Part shown: one piece after another, positions 1 to 12,353 of the stretch
Numbering within the stretch: position 1 is the stretch's first letter
How the letters are laid out: the number at the start of each line of letters is the position of its first letter
Assembly: GCA_023954475.1 (NCBI GenBank)
Contig: JAMLHW010000014.1
Location: 79,632 to 143,631 of the forward strand
Source of the DNA: Anaerolineae bacterium
GTDB taxonomy: Bacteria; Chloroflexota; Anaerolineae; Promineifilales; Promineifilaceae
DNA: 64,000 nt
Reading direction: 5' to 3'
Program-made: the position numbers and the translations under genes
Notes under the pieces: generated by a model
What the model was told of the DNA's origin: nothing
What the model saw: only the letters and a program-made list of their open reading frames with translations
The model's database searches: none

Positions 1-429
1 GGCATGATGCACCGCAACACCTACATCAACGCGCCGCAACTCCTGCATCCGACACTGCAATGGCGTCTGCGTGCCGATTTGTTTTTCGCCGGCCAGATTG
101 TCGGCGTCGAAGGGTACACCGGCAATGCCGGTTCGGGAATGGTCGCCGGGATCAACGCGGCGCGAATGCTGCACGGCAAGCCGCCCGTCATATTCCCGAC
201 CAAGACCATGCTCGGTGCCCTGTTGCACTACGTCACCCACGCCGACGCCAAACATTTCCAGCCGATGAAGTCGAATTTTGGCCTGTTTGAACCGCCTCCG
301 CAAAACCTGGGCAAGAAAGACCGCTACATGTGGTATGCGGATCGCGCGTTGACGACAATGCGGCGTTTTGCGCGTGACAATGAGATTGCGTGGGATCGGG
401 AATCGGCCGAAAAAGCGACCACCAGTTAG
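1..429 (+). CDS. trmFO: TrmFO, tRNA U54 methyltransferase (5'-truncated by window edge)
   Basis: C-terminal about 142 residues of the folate/FAD-dependent enzyme that makes 5-methyluridine at position 54 of the tRNA T-loop. The frame is open from base 1 with no start inside the window, so the N-terminal FAD-binding half lies outside. Family landmarks are clear: GMMHRNTYINAP at the start, LFFAGQIVGVEGYTGNAGSG (the GidA-like FAD-domain segment), GINAARML, then FQPMKSNFGLF near the C-terminus. These separate TrmFO from its paralogue MnmG. The last codons carry a TCGGCCGA octamer. The reading frame is intact to its TAG stop. Identification rests on recognised family motifs. Confidence 0.93.
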   Translation, partial: GMMHRNTYINAPQLLHPTLQWRLRADLFFAGQIVGVEGYTGNAGSGMVAGINAARMLHGKPPVIFPTKTMLGALLHYVTHADAKHFQPMKSNFGLFEPPPQNLGKKDRYMWYADRALTTMRRFARDNEIAWDRESAEKATTS

Positions 430-594
430 ACAATTAATAGTATATACAGTTGATGAGTTCTCTGGCAGGCTGTCGGAGAGGTCAAGCGGTCATCGTGAAC
501 TCGGTAGACCGGTTCTTCTTCCGAGAAGCTGCTAGTCAAACGCAATGCGGCACGATGTCAGCGGCAGCACTTGGTTTATAACCGAACGGTGACT

Positions 595-2907
595 TCAATC
601 TTTCAGCCGGTAAGAGACAAAAGCCAGCTTGCGGCTATCAGGCGACCAAGAATTGACGTTCATCGTACCCTGGCCTCCAAACAGCTTGACGACTGTTTTC
701 GAGACTCCCCCGGTAGCCGGGACGATACGAATCTCAATATCGCGATTCGGTGGATGATCGCCGGGTGCCACATCGTCCTTGCCGTAGGCGATGTAGGCAA
801 CCCATATGCCGTCCGGCGAGACGTGTGGAAACCAGCAGTTGGCATCTTCCTTGACGATGTGGGTGGGGTGCGCACCATCAGCTTGCATGCGCCAAATCTG
901 CATTAAGCCGCTGCGCGCGGAGTTGAACCAGATATGCTGGCCGGATGGTGCATATTCCGGGCCGTCGTCCAGCTCCGGCTCGTTCGTTAGCTGCGTTTCG
1001 GGGCCACCGTTGACCGAAATCGCGTAAATGTCATACTGTCCACCGCGTTCACCACAGTAGACCAGCCGTGTGCCGTCCGGCGACCAGCCGTGCAGATAGC
1101 TGGGGCCGTTATCTGTAACTAGCGTGGGCGTACCGCCGGCGACCGGCAACATGTAAATGCGTGAGGTGACGTCTTCGTTGGTGAAGTGGCTGATGGCAAG
1201 CCGGCTGTTGTCCGGTGAGAGCAGGTGGTCATTGGTACAGTCGACAGCAAAATCGGTTTCGAGTCGGCCGATTTCACCGGTCGCCACTTCGTAGGTGTAC
1301 AGTAACCCCCGGCTATCATAGACTAGACAGCGGCCGTCTTTCGTCCAGTTCGGTGCTGAAATAACGGTATCGAATTCCCGGAGAACAGTTCTCTCCCCCG
1401 TATCTACGTCCACCGTTTCCAGGATGCTAAAGGTGTCGCGTTCTGCCAGCCATTTTCGCAGCGTATCGATATCGGTGGGAAAGGGCAACCTGCTCGGTAC
1501 GGCTTTGTCAACAACTTCATCTTCCACTGAGATTTGGGGAATGGTCGCAATCAGCAATGTTGAGATAGTCATCGCGAGCGCGCCCGTGAGGAAAACGAGA
1601 TTCAAACCGCTTTCGAGGTCTGGGGCACTGCTTTGTGCCAGACCGAGAATGGCAGGAGCGACGGCGATTCCTATCATCTGGAAGAAAAAGATTGCGCCTA
1701 CCGCCACACCGAGCAAACGCCTGGGAACCGCAAATTGCGCCACCAGTGTGTTGACCGTGGGAATAACCCCCAGGCCAAACCCGGCCACCGAGGTAATGAG
1801 CACAAAGAGCCAAATCGGTGTGGCGGCACTGAAGCGCCACATGGCAAACAGCGATAATGTCACGATCGGGTAGCCGATCAGGTACATCCATTTGTACCGT
1901 TTGGTTTTGGCGATTAAGAAACCGGCCGGAATACCCATGAAGGCGACGATGACCGTGTAGGGCGTCAACATCGTCCCGCTGACCGCCGGGCTGATACCCA
2001 TCACATCCTGCACAAAGATCGGTGAATAGGCTACGATCCCCAATACGCCAAAGAATGACAGCATACCGGTGATTGCAGCAGTCATAAACGTGCGATTGAA
2101 GAGCACCTGTGGGTCGAGGATCGACGCTTCTGCGCGTTTCTCGATCTGGACGAAGATTGCCCAGGCGATGGCGGACGCGATCAACAGCAGGCCACCGACC
2201 GCAGTCTGACCCGGCACACCCACCTGTGAAAAGCCAGTGATGAGTGTCGTCGTAGCAACCGCCATCACGAAAGCACCGAGCCAATCAATATGAGGCTTGG
2301 TATGCTGGACATGTTTGGGCAAGGCAAAGGCGATCAGGATGCCTGCCACTAACATCAGCGGAATGGTACCCCAATAGAGGCCGCGCCAGCCGAACACACT
2401 TTCAGCAACTATTCCACCCAACACCGGGCCGATCAGTGCCGCAACGCCGGCGGGCAAACTGAGCAGCCCAGTCCATTTTGCACGCTCCGACGGTTCAAAG
2501 AGATCACCAATGGCGGCAAAACAGAACGGAATGATCGGAAAATGCCCGATGCTCATAAACGTGGTCGCCACCACCAAGAAAAGCATGGAGTTGCTTTGAG
2601 TGGTCAGGCCCAACCCCAGTATAAATATTGCAATGCAGAGCAGTAGAATGGCGCGTCGGCCGTAGATGTCCGAAAGCTTGCCGAAGAGTAGCGTGGAGAT
2701 CGAGCCGCTGAGGGCGGGCAAGGCAATCAGCCAGGCGAAGAGCAACATACCGTCGAACTCCGCGATCATCGCCGGTTGGGCAATATTTCTGGCGTTGATA
2801 AACAGAAACCCAACAAATTGCGTGACGAAGATGGCCGTCACGCCAAATGCTATTTTGCGTTTCGTTGCCAAATCTTGTTGGATTGGTAGTACTGTTGCCT
2901 GCGCCAT
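595..2907 (-). CDS. MFS exporter fused to a C-terminal TolB/PD40-like beta-propeller
   Basis: 770 residues. Residues 1-460 are a drug:H+ antiporter-type MFS permease with many hydrophobic segments: motif A GKLSDIYGRR at 76-85 and an antiporter-type GPVLGG at 160-165. After a charged linker (461-490), residues 492-770 form a propeller built of TolB/WD40-like blades (SAPNWTKDGRCLVY, LHGWSPDGTRLVY, PEYAPSGQHIWF, FPHVSPDGIWVAY, NSWSPDSRKLAF). Proteins resembling the second half normally stand alone as about 280-residue TolB-like proteins, so this is an uncommon fusion in one uninterrupted frame. It is the last gene of a seven-gene minus-strand operon, 40 nt after an aldo/keto reductase gene. A role in export of a metabolite handled by the operon is inference. 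The membrane half is confident; propeller side and ligand are unknown. Confidence 0.88.
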   Translation of the reverse strand: MAQATVLPIQQDLATKRKIAFGVTAIFVTQFVGFLFINARNIAQPAMIAEFDGMLLFAWLIALPALSGSISTLLFGKLSDIYGRRAILLLCIAIFILGLGLTTQSNSMLFLVVATTFMSIGHFPIIPFCFAAIGDLFEPSERAKWTGLLSLPAGVAALIGPVLGGIVAESVFGWRGLYWGTIPLMLVAGILIAFALPKHVQHTKPHIDWLGAFVMAVATTTLITGFSQVGVPGQTAVGGLLLIASAIAWAIFVQIEKRAEASILDPQVLFNRTFMTAAITGMLSFFGVLGIVAYSPIFVQDVMGISPAVSGTMLTPYTVIVAFMGIPAGFLIAKTKRYKWMYLIGYPIVTLSLFAMWRFSAATPIWLFVLITSVAGFGLGVIPTVNTLVAQFAVPRRLLGVAVGAIFFFQMIGIAVAPAILGLAQSSAPDLESGLNLVFLTGALAMTISTLLIATIPQISVEDEVVDKAVPSRLPFPTDIDTLRKWLAERDTFSILETVDVDTGERTVLREFDTVISAPNWTKDGRCLVYDSRGLLYTYEVATGEIGRLETDFAVDCTNDHLLSPDNSRLAISHFTNEDVTSRIYMLPVAGGTPTLVTDNGPSYLHGWSPDGTRLVYCGERGGQYDIYAISVNGGPETQLTNEPELDDGPEYAPSGQHIWFNSARSGLMQIWRMQADGAHPTHIVKEDANCWFPHVSPDGIWVAYIAYGKDDVAPGDHPPNRDIEIRIVPATGGVSKTVVKLFGGQGTMNVNSWSPDSRKLAFVSYRLKD

Positions 2908-2947
2908 TGTAGCCCTCAGTCGTCAATAATCCATTCTATGCTCATTT

Positions 2948-3943
2948 CTAGCCGCCATACGGAATCAATCCGACGATGGGATGCGGCACGTAAGGCTCTT
3001 CCAGATAGGCGACATCTTCTACTGTTAACTGCACTTTGATAGCTGCAACAGCACTCTCCAGATGGGGGAGTCTGGTGGCACCGATGACAGGGGCGACGAC
3101 CGCATCTTTTTGTAGCAGCCACGCCAGCGCGATATGCGCCATCGGCACGTCGTGCTGTTGGGCGATCTCCACGACGCGCTCGACGATCATTTTGTCAGCG
3201 TCGGCGGTGGCGTCGTATTTGCTTCTGGCGATAGGGTCTGTTTCGAGGCGGGTCGTCGTAGCGCTCCACGGACGCGCTACCCGGCCCGAAGCCAGTGGAC
3301 TGTACGGTGTCACGGCAATCCCTTCTTCGCTGCACAACGGGATCATTTCGCGTTCTTCTTCGCGATAGAGCAGGTTCATATGATTCTGCATTGAGACGAA
3401 GCGTGTCCAGCTGTGTTTTTCGGCCGAATACAACGCCTTCTGAAACTGGAATGCATACATCGCCGACGCGCCAATGTAGCGTGCTTTGCCTGCCTGAACG
3501 ACATCATGCAACGCCGCCAGCGTTTCTTCAATCGGCGTGTTGTAATCCCAGCGGTGGATGATGTAGAGATCGATATAGTCGGTGCCCAGCCGTTGCAGGC
3601 TGGCGTCGATTTGCTGCATGATGTGCTTGCGCGACAGACCGCCGCCGTTAGGCCCGGCGTGCATGCGCCCGTGGACTTTGGTCGCGATAACAACTTCATC
3701 GCGGTTGGCGAAATCATGCAACGCACGCCCCAGAATCTCCTCACTGGCACCATACGCGTAGATGTTGGCCGTATCGAAGAAGTTGACACCCAATTCGAGC
3801 GCCCGCTTGACGATGGTGCGGCTGTCTTCTTCGTTGAGCGCCCACTCGTTGTGCACCCACCCTTTGGCCGTGCCAAAGCTCATCGCTCCCAAGCAAATCG
3901 GGGATACATCCAATCCAGTATTGCCAAGTTTTACGTAATCCAT
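2948..3943 (-). CDS. Aldo/keto reductase (Tas/YajO-like)
   Basis: 331-residue NADPH-dependent aldo/keto reductase with a TIM barrel. It opens with the family start MDYVKLGNTGLDVSPICLGA. It has the catalytic-tetrad contexts FFDTANIYAYGASEEILG (Asp and Tyr), VVIATKVHGRMH (Lys) and YIIHRWDYNTPIEET (His), and a C-terminal nucleotide-binding part around PVIGATRLPHLESAV. The loop after GRMHAGPNGGGLSRKHI is typical of the YajO/Tas and potassium-channel beta-subunit-like branch. It is the sixth gene of the operon, 29 nt after the DUF2255 gene. Substrate unknown; sugar aldehydes or ketones are plausible given the GH3 gene that heads the operon. Confidence 0.92.
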   Translation of the reverse strand: MDYVKLGNTGLDVSPICLGAMSFGTAKGWVHNEWALNEEDSRTIVKRALELGVNFFDTANIYAYGASEEILGRALHDFANRDEVVIATKVHGRMHAGPNGGGLSRKHIMQQIDASLQRLGTDYIDLYIIHRWDYNTPIEETLAALHDVVQAGKARYIGASAMYAFQFQKALYSAEKHSWTRFVSMQNHMNLLYREEEREMIPLCSEEGIAVTPYSPLASGRVARPWSATTTRLETDPIARSKYDATADADKMIVERVVEIAQQHDVPMAHIALAWLLQKDAVVAPVIGATRLPHLESAVAAIKVQLTVEDVAYLEEPYVPHPIVGLIPYGG

Positions 3944-3972
3944 GTCATATCTCCAGCGTAAACGCGCTTGAA

Positions 3973-4368
3973 CTAGACCGCAGGTGTGCGGGGCACCAAC
4001 TTGAGCGTCGTCGCGCGAATTTCATATGTTAGCATCGGCTCTACATACTGCGGGTAGTGCCGATACTTATGGCGATAAGCGGCGTCAATCTCGTCATTGA
4101 GACCGGAGTCAGTTGCCGCAACGAAAGTGACATCTTTCTTGATACCACCGACGCTGATTTGGCCGGTGTGACTAGTCTGCGCAGCACGGAACCAGGCGCC
4201 CTCAAGTCCCCGATAAGAACGCACATACAGACCATCACCGACGCGTACTACCCAAATCGGCACTGGTCTACGCAGTGTGCCATCGCGCCGCTGGGGAGCA
4301 ATGTGCAACTCTTCGGCCGATTCAATCCGGTTCAGTTCATTGTCTGTCCAAGTCGTATTCATGGTCAC
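3973..4368 (-). CDS. DUF2255 family protein
   Basis: 131 residues, the usual length for this family of small soluble proteins. It contains the features I associate with DUF2255: W-T-D-N-E-L near the N-terminus, PIWVVRVGDGLYVRSYRG in the middle, and VGGIKKDVTF followed by DAAYRHKY. The fold resembles split-barrel, pyridoxamine-oxidase-like proteins, but no activity is established to my knowledge. The gene sits 12 nt after an aldo/keto reductase gene and 29 nt before another, so it is almost certainly co-transcribed. Such proteins are commonly found beside oxidoreductases, and a flavin or F420-type helper role would be a guess. Confidence 0.82.
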   Translation of the reverse strand: MTMNTTWTDNELNRIESAEELHIAPQRRDGTLRRPVPIWVVRVGDGLYVRSYRGLEGAWFRAAQTSHTGQISVGGIKKDVTFVAATDSGLNDEIDAAYRHKYRHYPQYVEPMLTYEIRATTLKLVPRTPAV

Positions 4369-4380
4369 TTTCCCTATTGA

Positions 4381-5247
4381 CTATCCCAGCGTCCCGCCAT
4401 ACACAGGAAATACGCTGGCCGCCCCATAGTTCTCGATTTGTTCCACGTTTTTCAGGAACGTCATGTCTTCGTCTGAGATGACAAAATCGACGGCGGCATT
4501 GGAGCGCATATGGGCCGGATTGGCCGTCTTGGGCAACGGGAGCAGACCCATCTGCAACACATAACGAATGCCCAACTGCGGAACCGTCACGCCATAGCGT
4601 TCAGCGATCGCGCGTACTGCCTGATTCTTCAACAGTTCGCCGTGGGCGATTGGAGAGTACGCTTCCACCAGGATGCCGTTGGCCTGCGAATAATCAATCA
4701 GCGCATGCGGTGTATTGCTGATATGCGCCAGAATCTGGTTAACCATCGGTTTGATGCGGCAAGCTGCCAGAATGTTATCGAGATCGGCCTGCTCGAAGTT
4801 TGAAAGACCAATTGCGCGCAATTTGCCGGCGTCATAAGCATCCTCAAGCGCCCGCCACGCTTCCCGATTGCCTGCAAAATAGCGATCGGCTACACCGAAT
4901 TGCATCCACGGTTGCGGGCTGTGGATAATCATCATGTCAATGTAGTCAAGACCGAGCGTCTTGAGTGATTGATCAATTGATGCAACCGCTTCTGCATAGG
5001 ACTTCACTTCGGCGGCAAGTTTCGTGGTCACGAACATTTCGGCGCGGTCGACACTACTCGTTCTAATGCCCTCACCAACGCCGCGCTCATTTTGATACGC
5101 CTGCGCCGTGTCAATATGGCGGTAGCCAACGTTGGCAGCCTCTCTGACCGCTTGAACGACGTCGGCATCGCTGATGAACCACGTGCCAAGACCTAGCTTG
5201 GGGATTTCTACCCCATTCACCAGTGTAAATGTTTCTTCTAAAATCAT
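4381..5247 (-). CDS. Aldo/keto reductase, AKR5/DkgA-like
   Basis: 288-residue aldo/keto reductase of the short prokaryotic type (2,5-diketo-D-gluconate reductase and relatives). Visible landmarks are VEIPKLGLGTWF, GYRHIDTAQAYQNERGVGEGI (Asp/Tyr), FVTTKLAAEV (Lys), YIDMMIIHSPQPW (His), IGLSNFEQADLDNIL and a C-terminal LPLPKTANPAHM cofactor region. The family typically reduces small carbonyls with NADPH in the cytoplasm. It lies 27 nt after the cupin gene and 12 nt before the DUF2255 gene. It is one of three diverged reductases in this operon, from three sub-branches rather than tandem duplicates. Confidence 0.92.
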   Translation of the reverse strand: MILEETFTLVNGVEIPKLGLGTWFISDADVVQAVREAANVGYRHIDTAQAYQNERGVGEGIRTSSVDRAEMFVTTKLAAEVKSYAEAVASIDQSLKTLGLDYIDMMIIHSPQPWMQFGVADRYFAGNREAWRALEDAYDAGKLRAIGLSNFEQADLDNILAACRIKPMVNQILAHISNTPHALIDYSQANGILVEAYSPIAHGELLKNQAVRAIAERYGVTVPQLGIRYVLQMGLLPLPKTANPAHMRSNAAVDFVISDEDMTFLKNVEQIENYGAASVFPVYGGTLG

Positions 5248-5274
5248 GATCTTTTTCCTCGAATCGATTTGATC

Positions 5275-5670
5275 CTATCCTTGATATTGCTCGTTGGTGA
5301 CGTGCTCCAACCATTCGACAGGCGAGCCGTCGTGATATTCCTGAACAGCGATGTGGGTCATGGCCGTGGTCGGCGCTGCACCGTGCCAATGCTTTTCGCC
5401 GGGGGCGAATTGAACGACATCGCCGGGTTTGACTTCCCGGATCGGCCCGCCCCAACTCTGCACCCGGCCACAGCCGGCGGTGATGATCAACGTCTGACCG
5501 AGCGGATGCGTGTGCCACGTGGTGCGCGCACCCGGCTCGAAGGTGACACTGGCGCCACCCACGCGGGCGGGGTCGGTGGGGTTGAATAGTGGGTCTATCC
5601 GTACTTTGCCGGTAAACCAGTCTGACGGCCCTTCGGCCGAAGCTTGTGTTCCATTAAGTGTGATGTTCAT
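5275..5670 (-). CDS. Single-domain cupin, (R)-mandelonitrile-lyase/carboxymuconolactone-type
   Basis: 131-residue single cupin barrel. Metal-ligand motif 1 is [19 protein letters not shown] (two His and a Gln where many cupins have Glu); motif 2 ends in GEKHWHGA. The opening [16 protein letters not shown] and the C-terminal [18 protein letters not shown] match small cupins related to Mn-dependent mandelonitrile lyases and those fused to carboxymuconolactone decarboxylases. It is flanked by two aldo/keto reductase genes with 27-nt gaps on both sides. A role in isomerising or cleaving an intermediate of the operon pathway is inference; the cupin fold and metal site are visible. Confidence 0.88.
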   Translation of the reverse strand: MNITLNGTQASAEGPSDWFTGKVRIDPLFNPTDPARVGGASVTFEPGARTTWHTHPLGQTLIITAGCGRVQSWGGPIREVKPGDVVQFAPGEKHWHGAAPTTAMTHIAVQEYHDGSPVEWLEHVTNEQYQG

Positions 5671-5697
5671 TTTCTTTTCTCCTACAATTAGGCGAAC

Positions 5698-8992
<3,295 letters not shown>

Positions 8993-9242
8993 GGTTTTTA
9001 TGCCTCAGGTAGTTTTGTTAAGTTTACTTGTACTCTGTCCGTGCCTCTTGCGGAATCCGTACAGTACATCAATAAGGTAACATGAACGCTGCACTGTGGG
9101 TATCGGGAGAGCGGATGATTTTACGGTAGACACAACCCACAGAAACGTGATTTCCAGTACAAAAAGATGTATAATCAAACTACAAAAGTTACCCAAGAGG
9201 GTTAGGCATGGTGTTTTGGGTAACTTTTTGGAGCAAAAGCAC
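8993..9242. promoter_or_regulatory. Divergent control region between the GH3 operon and the LAL regulator gene
   Basis: 250 bp separating two start codons that point away from each other. On the plus strand a TATAAT hexamer at 9170-9175 is the best -10 box for the regulator gene; nothing close to TTGACA lies 16-18 nt upstream, so the promoter may need activation. A GGAG Shine-Dalgarno at 9230-9233 precedes the chosen ATG at 9243. The inverted repeat at 9184-9228 is listed separately. No clear minus-strand -10/-35 pair for the operon stood out by eye, which also fits an activator-dependent promoter. Confidence 0.5.
9184..9228. repeat. Perfect 13-bp inverted repeat in the LAL regulator leader
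   Basis: AAAAGTTACCCAA at 9184-9196 is repeated as its exact reverse complement at 9216-9228, separated by 19 nt. It starts 9 nt after the -10 box and ends 1 nt before the GGAG ribosome-binding site, so in RNA it would form a hairpin directly abutting the site. The second arm ends in a T run, so it could act as an attenuator or terminator as well as a DNA operator. Sequence is certain, function inferred. Confidence 0.6.
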
Positions 9243-12215
9243 ATGGCAAAGGCCAAAAAACCGTTCGTGGAAGCAGGCGTGTTGCACGTACCGACCGGGA
9301 AGGCGATCGATCTGCAAACGGGCCAATGGCACACCTGGCTGACCCGCAACAGTCGGTTCACGTTCATCGGGGACGCGGGGCATTTCGGTGCGCGGAAGGA
9401 AGGCCGAGGAGGAGGCGACTACTGGTATGCGTATCGCCGTCGCGACGGTAAATTGCGCAAGTCGTATCTGGGGAAATCGGCCGAATTAAATCTGGACGTT
9501 CTTGAAGAAGCTGCTGTCGCTCTCGCCGGTAAAGATTCTGGCATCTCGTTCTCCCTCCCGCCCCAAACGGCTGAGCGTAGCAGCACAGAGCCGTTGGCCG
9601 CAGCACCCGCCTCCTTCGCGGCGCAAGCCAAAATTCGCCCCACGACACCGCCGCCCAAGCTGGTCACACGCACCCGCCTGACCAAACAACTAAATACGCC
9701 CATCACACTCATTTCCGCGCCCGGCGGCTACGGCAAAAGCACGCTGCTCGCCGCCTGGCAGCAGACATGCGCCATGCCGGTAGCGTGGGCCGCACTCGAC
9801 GCCGACGACGACCGTCTGCTGCGCTTCTGGTCGACAGTAGTCATGGCGCTGCAAGTCGTTTTTCCGACGCTGGACGAGACGCTACTGCCTGTTTTACAGC
9901 GCCAAATGGTTGTGGATTCGGCCGAAATCACCGCTCACATAACGAGCGCACTATCAACGTCCGGTCGCGTTGCGCTGGTGCTGGACAACTTCCACCACAT
10001 TCAGCAGCCCAACATTCTGGCTTCCCTCCAAGAGTGGCTCACTAGGCTGCCGGACGGGTTACAACTGATCATCGCCGGGCGCACGCGGCCGCTTCTGGCA
10101 CTGGGTCGACTGCGTGCACAGGGGCTGTTGACCGAGTTGGAGCAGGACGATTTGCGCTTCACGTCGGCCGAGGGCATCGATTTCTTGCAGCAACACCTGA
10201 CCGAGCAAACAGTGACCGACAGTGAGTTGGAGCGATTGGCCCAGCGCACCGGCGGCTGGGCGGCGGGTCTCAAGCTGGCGGCGCTGGCGCTCAACAAACA
10301 TCCCGATCCGCACCAATTCAGCGACTCATTCAGCGGCGCGCATCTGTACGTACGCGACTATTTTCTGGAAACGGCACTGCAGCAGCAACCTGAAGCGGTA
10401 CAGACGTTTCTGCTGCAAACGTCTATTTTGCAGCAGCTTACAGGCGCGCTGTGCGATGCAGTGACGGGGCGCAACGACGGGGAACACATGCTGGCACAAT
10501 TGTGGCAGGCAAACATTTTTCTCAGCCGTGCGGAAGATCGGTCATGGTACCATTATCACAACCTCTTTGCCGAGATGTTGTGCAATCAGTTGCAGCAGCA
10601 ATGGCCTCAGCAAATGGCTGATCTCCACCAAAGAGCTGCTAAGTGGTATCGTGGACAAAACGCATCGGCCGATGCCGTGCACCATCTGCTGGCCGCCGGG
10701 GCTTGGGAAGAGGCAGCCGCCATCATTGAAGAAGTCGCCCTGCACCAACTGGTCGAATATGGCGAAGATTCACGCCTGTTACATTGGCTGCGGCAGCTCC
10801 CGGAAACGGTTTTTCGCCGTCATAAGGCGCTGTTATCGACCTACTTGCGTTTGGCACGCATGGCGCTACCGGCGGCCGAAATCGAACGCGTACTCAGCCG
10901 CCTCGAAAGCGAACTGACCACGCTTCCGCACGCTCAACTGACGCAGGAAGAGCGCGATGTTCTTGCCGAATTGCGCGCCATTCGACATAACCACGCTACC
11001 TCACAGCCCGATGAGAACCGGGAACATACGCGCTGGCAATTGATCGATGACCTGAAAATTATCAAACCGTACTATTTACTGCGCACGATAGACGAGGAGG
11101 AGCAACTTGGAGTGCTTTACAATCTGGCACGTCGGCAGGGCAACCTGTTTGTCGTTCTGCTGGCGGGTGGCGATTATGCCAATAGAGTGTATTTGCGCGG
11201 TCAGTTGCGGGCAAGCGAACAGATCGCCCATCAGGTTTTGCAGCATGCGCTGACACAGCGGGGCAAACTGCCGGAGCCATCTAGTGTTGCCCTCTACGTT
11301 TTGAGCAAAATTAGCCTTGAGCGCAATGAACTGCACCAAGCTCGCCAACTGCTGCAGCAAGCGATCGATGTCGATCCCAACCCGACCAGTTCCAACATGC
11401 GTATAACGCTTGCTATTGCTGACGCCAGGCTGCAAGCGGCGGCAGGCGATCACGAGGCGGCGCAGGCTACGCTGCAGGCAGCCCGCACATTGCAGTCCCA
11501 ACATCCGTCGCCAGCCTGGCGTGACGCCGATCTGGCAGCTTACGAAGCGTTGTTCTGCCTGCCGACTGAAGAATGGGAGAGGGTCGAGCGTCTGCTGGAC
11601 GAGGCGGGCGATGCAGGGCACTCGCTGGCGCAGCGGGTGCGGGCGGAGATGTGGTTGCGACGTGGGCAGCCGGATTCGGCCGAATCTCTCTTGAGCATCC
11701 TTCTCGAATCCGGAATACCCTTCGAACCGCAACTGGAGGTGCGCGTGCTCTTGGCTTCGACGTTGTACGCCCGACACAAACTCAATCAGGCACAGCAGGT
11801 GCTTAGCGAAGCGCTGCGCCAGGCGCTGCCCGAGCGCTTCATTCGGCCGTTTATCGATCACGCTCCACGCCTGCTGCCCTTATTCGCCCTGCTCCAACAC
11901 ACCGACACGCTCCCTGCCAAAGCACAGCCGCTAATCGCTGCACTGCTACAAGCGGCAGGTCAACCTGTCGGCAGGCTGGCCGACCTACTGCCCAGACCAA
12001 CGCTCGACTCCATGGCTGTGGCATCGTCGATTACAGAACGGGAGTTGGAGGTGTTGTGTCTGGTAAGAGACGGATGCGCTAATCAGGAAATCGGCCGAAG
12101 GCTGGTCATCGCGCCAGGCACGGTCAAAACCCATCTCGCCAACATCTACCGCAAATTGGATGTTCATAATCGGACACAGGCCGTTGCCGTTGCGCATTCG
12201 CTCAGACTATTTTGA
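9243..12215 (+). CDS. LuxR-family transcriptional activator of the MalT/LAL type
   Basis: 990 residues from the chosen ATG (GGAG 9 nt upstream); the frame stays open for 49 codons further 5' but that stretch covers the -10 box and inverted repeat. Layout: an N-terminal basic module of about 90 residues (YWYAYRRRDGKLRKSYLGKS), a STAND-type ATPase with Walker A ISAPGGYGKSTLL near residue 158 and a Walker-B-like VALVLDNFHHI, a long TPR-like helical region, and a C-terminal LuxR helix-turn-helix (ITERELEVLCLVRDG, PGTVKTHLANIYRKLDV). Large LAL proteins are typically activators responding to a small inducer, often a sugar. Divergence from the GH3 operon makes that operon the obvious target. Ligand unknown. 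Confidence 0.9.
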   Translation: MAKAKKPFVEAGVLHVPTGKAIDLQTGQWHTWLTRNSRFTFIGDAGHFGARKEGRGGGDYWYAYRRRDGKLRKSYLGKSAELNLDVLEEAAVALAGKDSGISFSLPPQTAERSSTEPLAAAPASFAAQAKIRPTTPPPKLVTRTRLTKQLNTPITLISAPGGYGKSTLLAAWQQTCAMPVAWAALDADDDRLLRFWSTVVMALQVVFPTLDETLLPVLQRQMVVDSAEITAHITSALSTSGRVALVLDNFHHIQQPNILASLQEWLTRLPDGLQLIIAGRTRPLLALGRLRAQGLLTELEQDDLRFTSAEGIDFLQQHLTEQTVTDSELERLAQRTGGWAAGLKLAALALNKHPDPHQFSDSFSGAHLYVRDYFLETALQQQPEAVQTFLLQTSILQQLTGALCDAVTGRNDGEHMLAQLWQANIFLSRAEDRSWYHYHNLFAEMLCNQLQQQWPQQMADLHQRAAKWYRGQNASADAVHHLLAAGAWEEAAAIIEEVALHQLVEYGEDSRLLHWLRQLPETVFRRHKALLSTYLRLARMALPAAEIERVLSRLESELTTLPHAQLTQEERDVLAELRAIRHNHATSQPDENREHTRWQLIDDLKIIKPYYLLRTIDEEEQLGVLYNLARRQGNLFVVLLAGGDYANRVYLRGQLRASEQIAHQVLQHALTQRGKLPEPSSVALYVLSKISLERNELHQARQLLQQAIDVDPNPTSSNMRITLAIADARLQAAAGDHEAAQATLQAARTLQSQHPSPAWRDADLAAYEALFCLPTEEWERVERLLDEAGDAGHSLAQRVRAEMWLRRGQPDSAESLLSILLESGIPFEPQLEVRVLLASTLYARHKLNQAQQVLSEALRQALPERFIRPFIDHAPRLLPLFALLQHTDTLPAKAQPLIAALLQAAGQPVGRLADLLPRPTLDSMAVASSITERELEVLCLVRDGCANQEIGRRLVIAPGTVKTHLANIYRKLDVHNRTQAVAVAHSLRLF

Positions 12216-12268
12216 CTGCGTCAAGCGCTAAAGCCTCTGTTATATATTGGAGTCAGTCCGGCTCGACG

Positions 12269-12295
12269 TTGCTCATATGCAACATCAGCTATAAT
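12269..12295 (+). promoter_or_regulatory. Candidate promoter for the NERD gene
   Basis: TTGCTC at 12269-12274 and TATAAT at 12290-12295 with a short 15-nt spacer. It lies in the 138-bp gap after the LAL regulator and would start transcription near 12302, about 50 nt before the NERD start. The -10 is perfect and the spacer is short, so the call is moderate. Confidence 0.4.
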
Positions 12296-12353
12296 CTGAC
12301 CGTGGACGCATGAAACTGCAAAGCATATTGCAAAGGCCATCACTGGTGGCTCA

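Noticed and set aside
9096..9242. N-terminal extension of the LAL regulator to the ATG at 9096
   Set aside because: It would cover the -10 box and the inverted repeat; the ATG at 9243 has a well-spaced GGAG and starts the family-like region.
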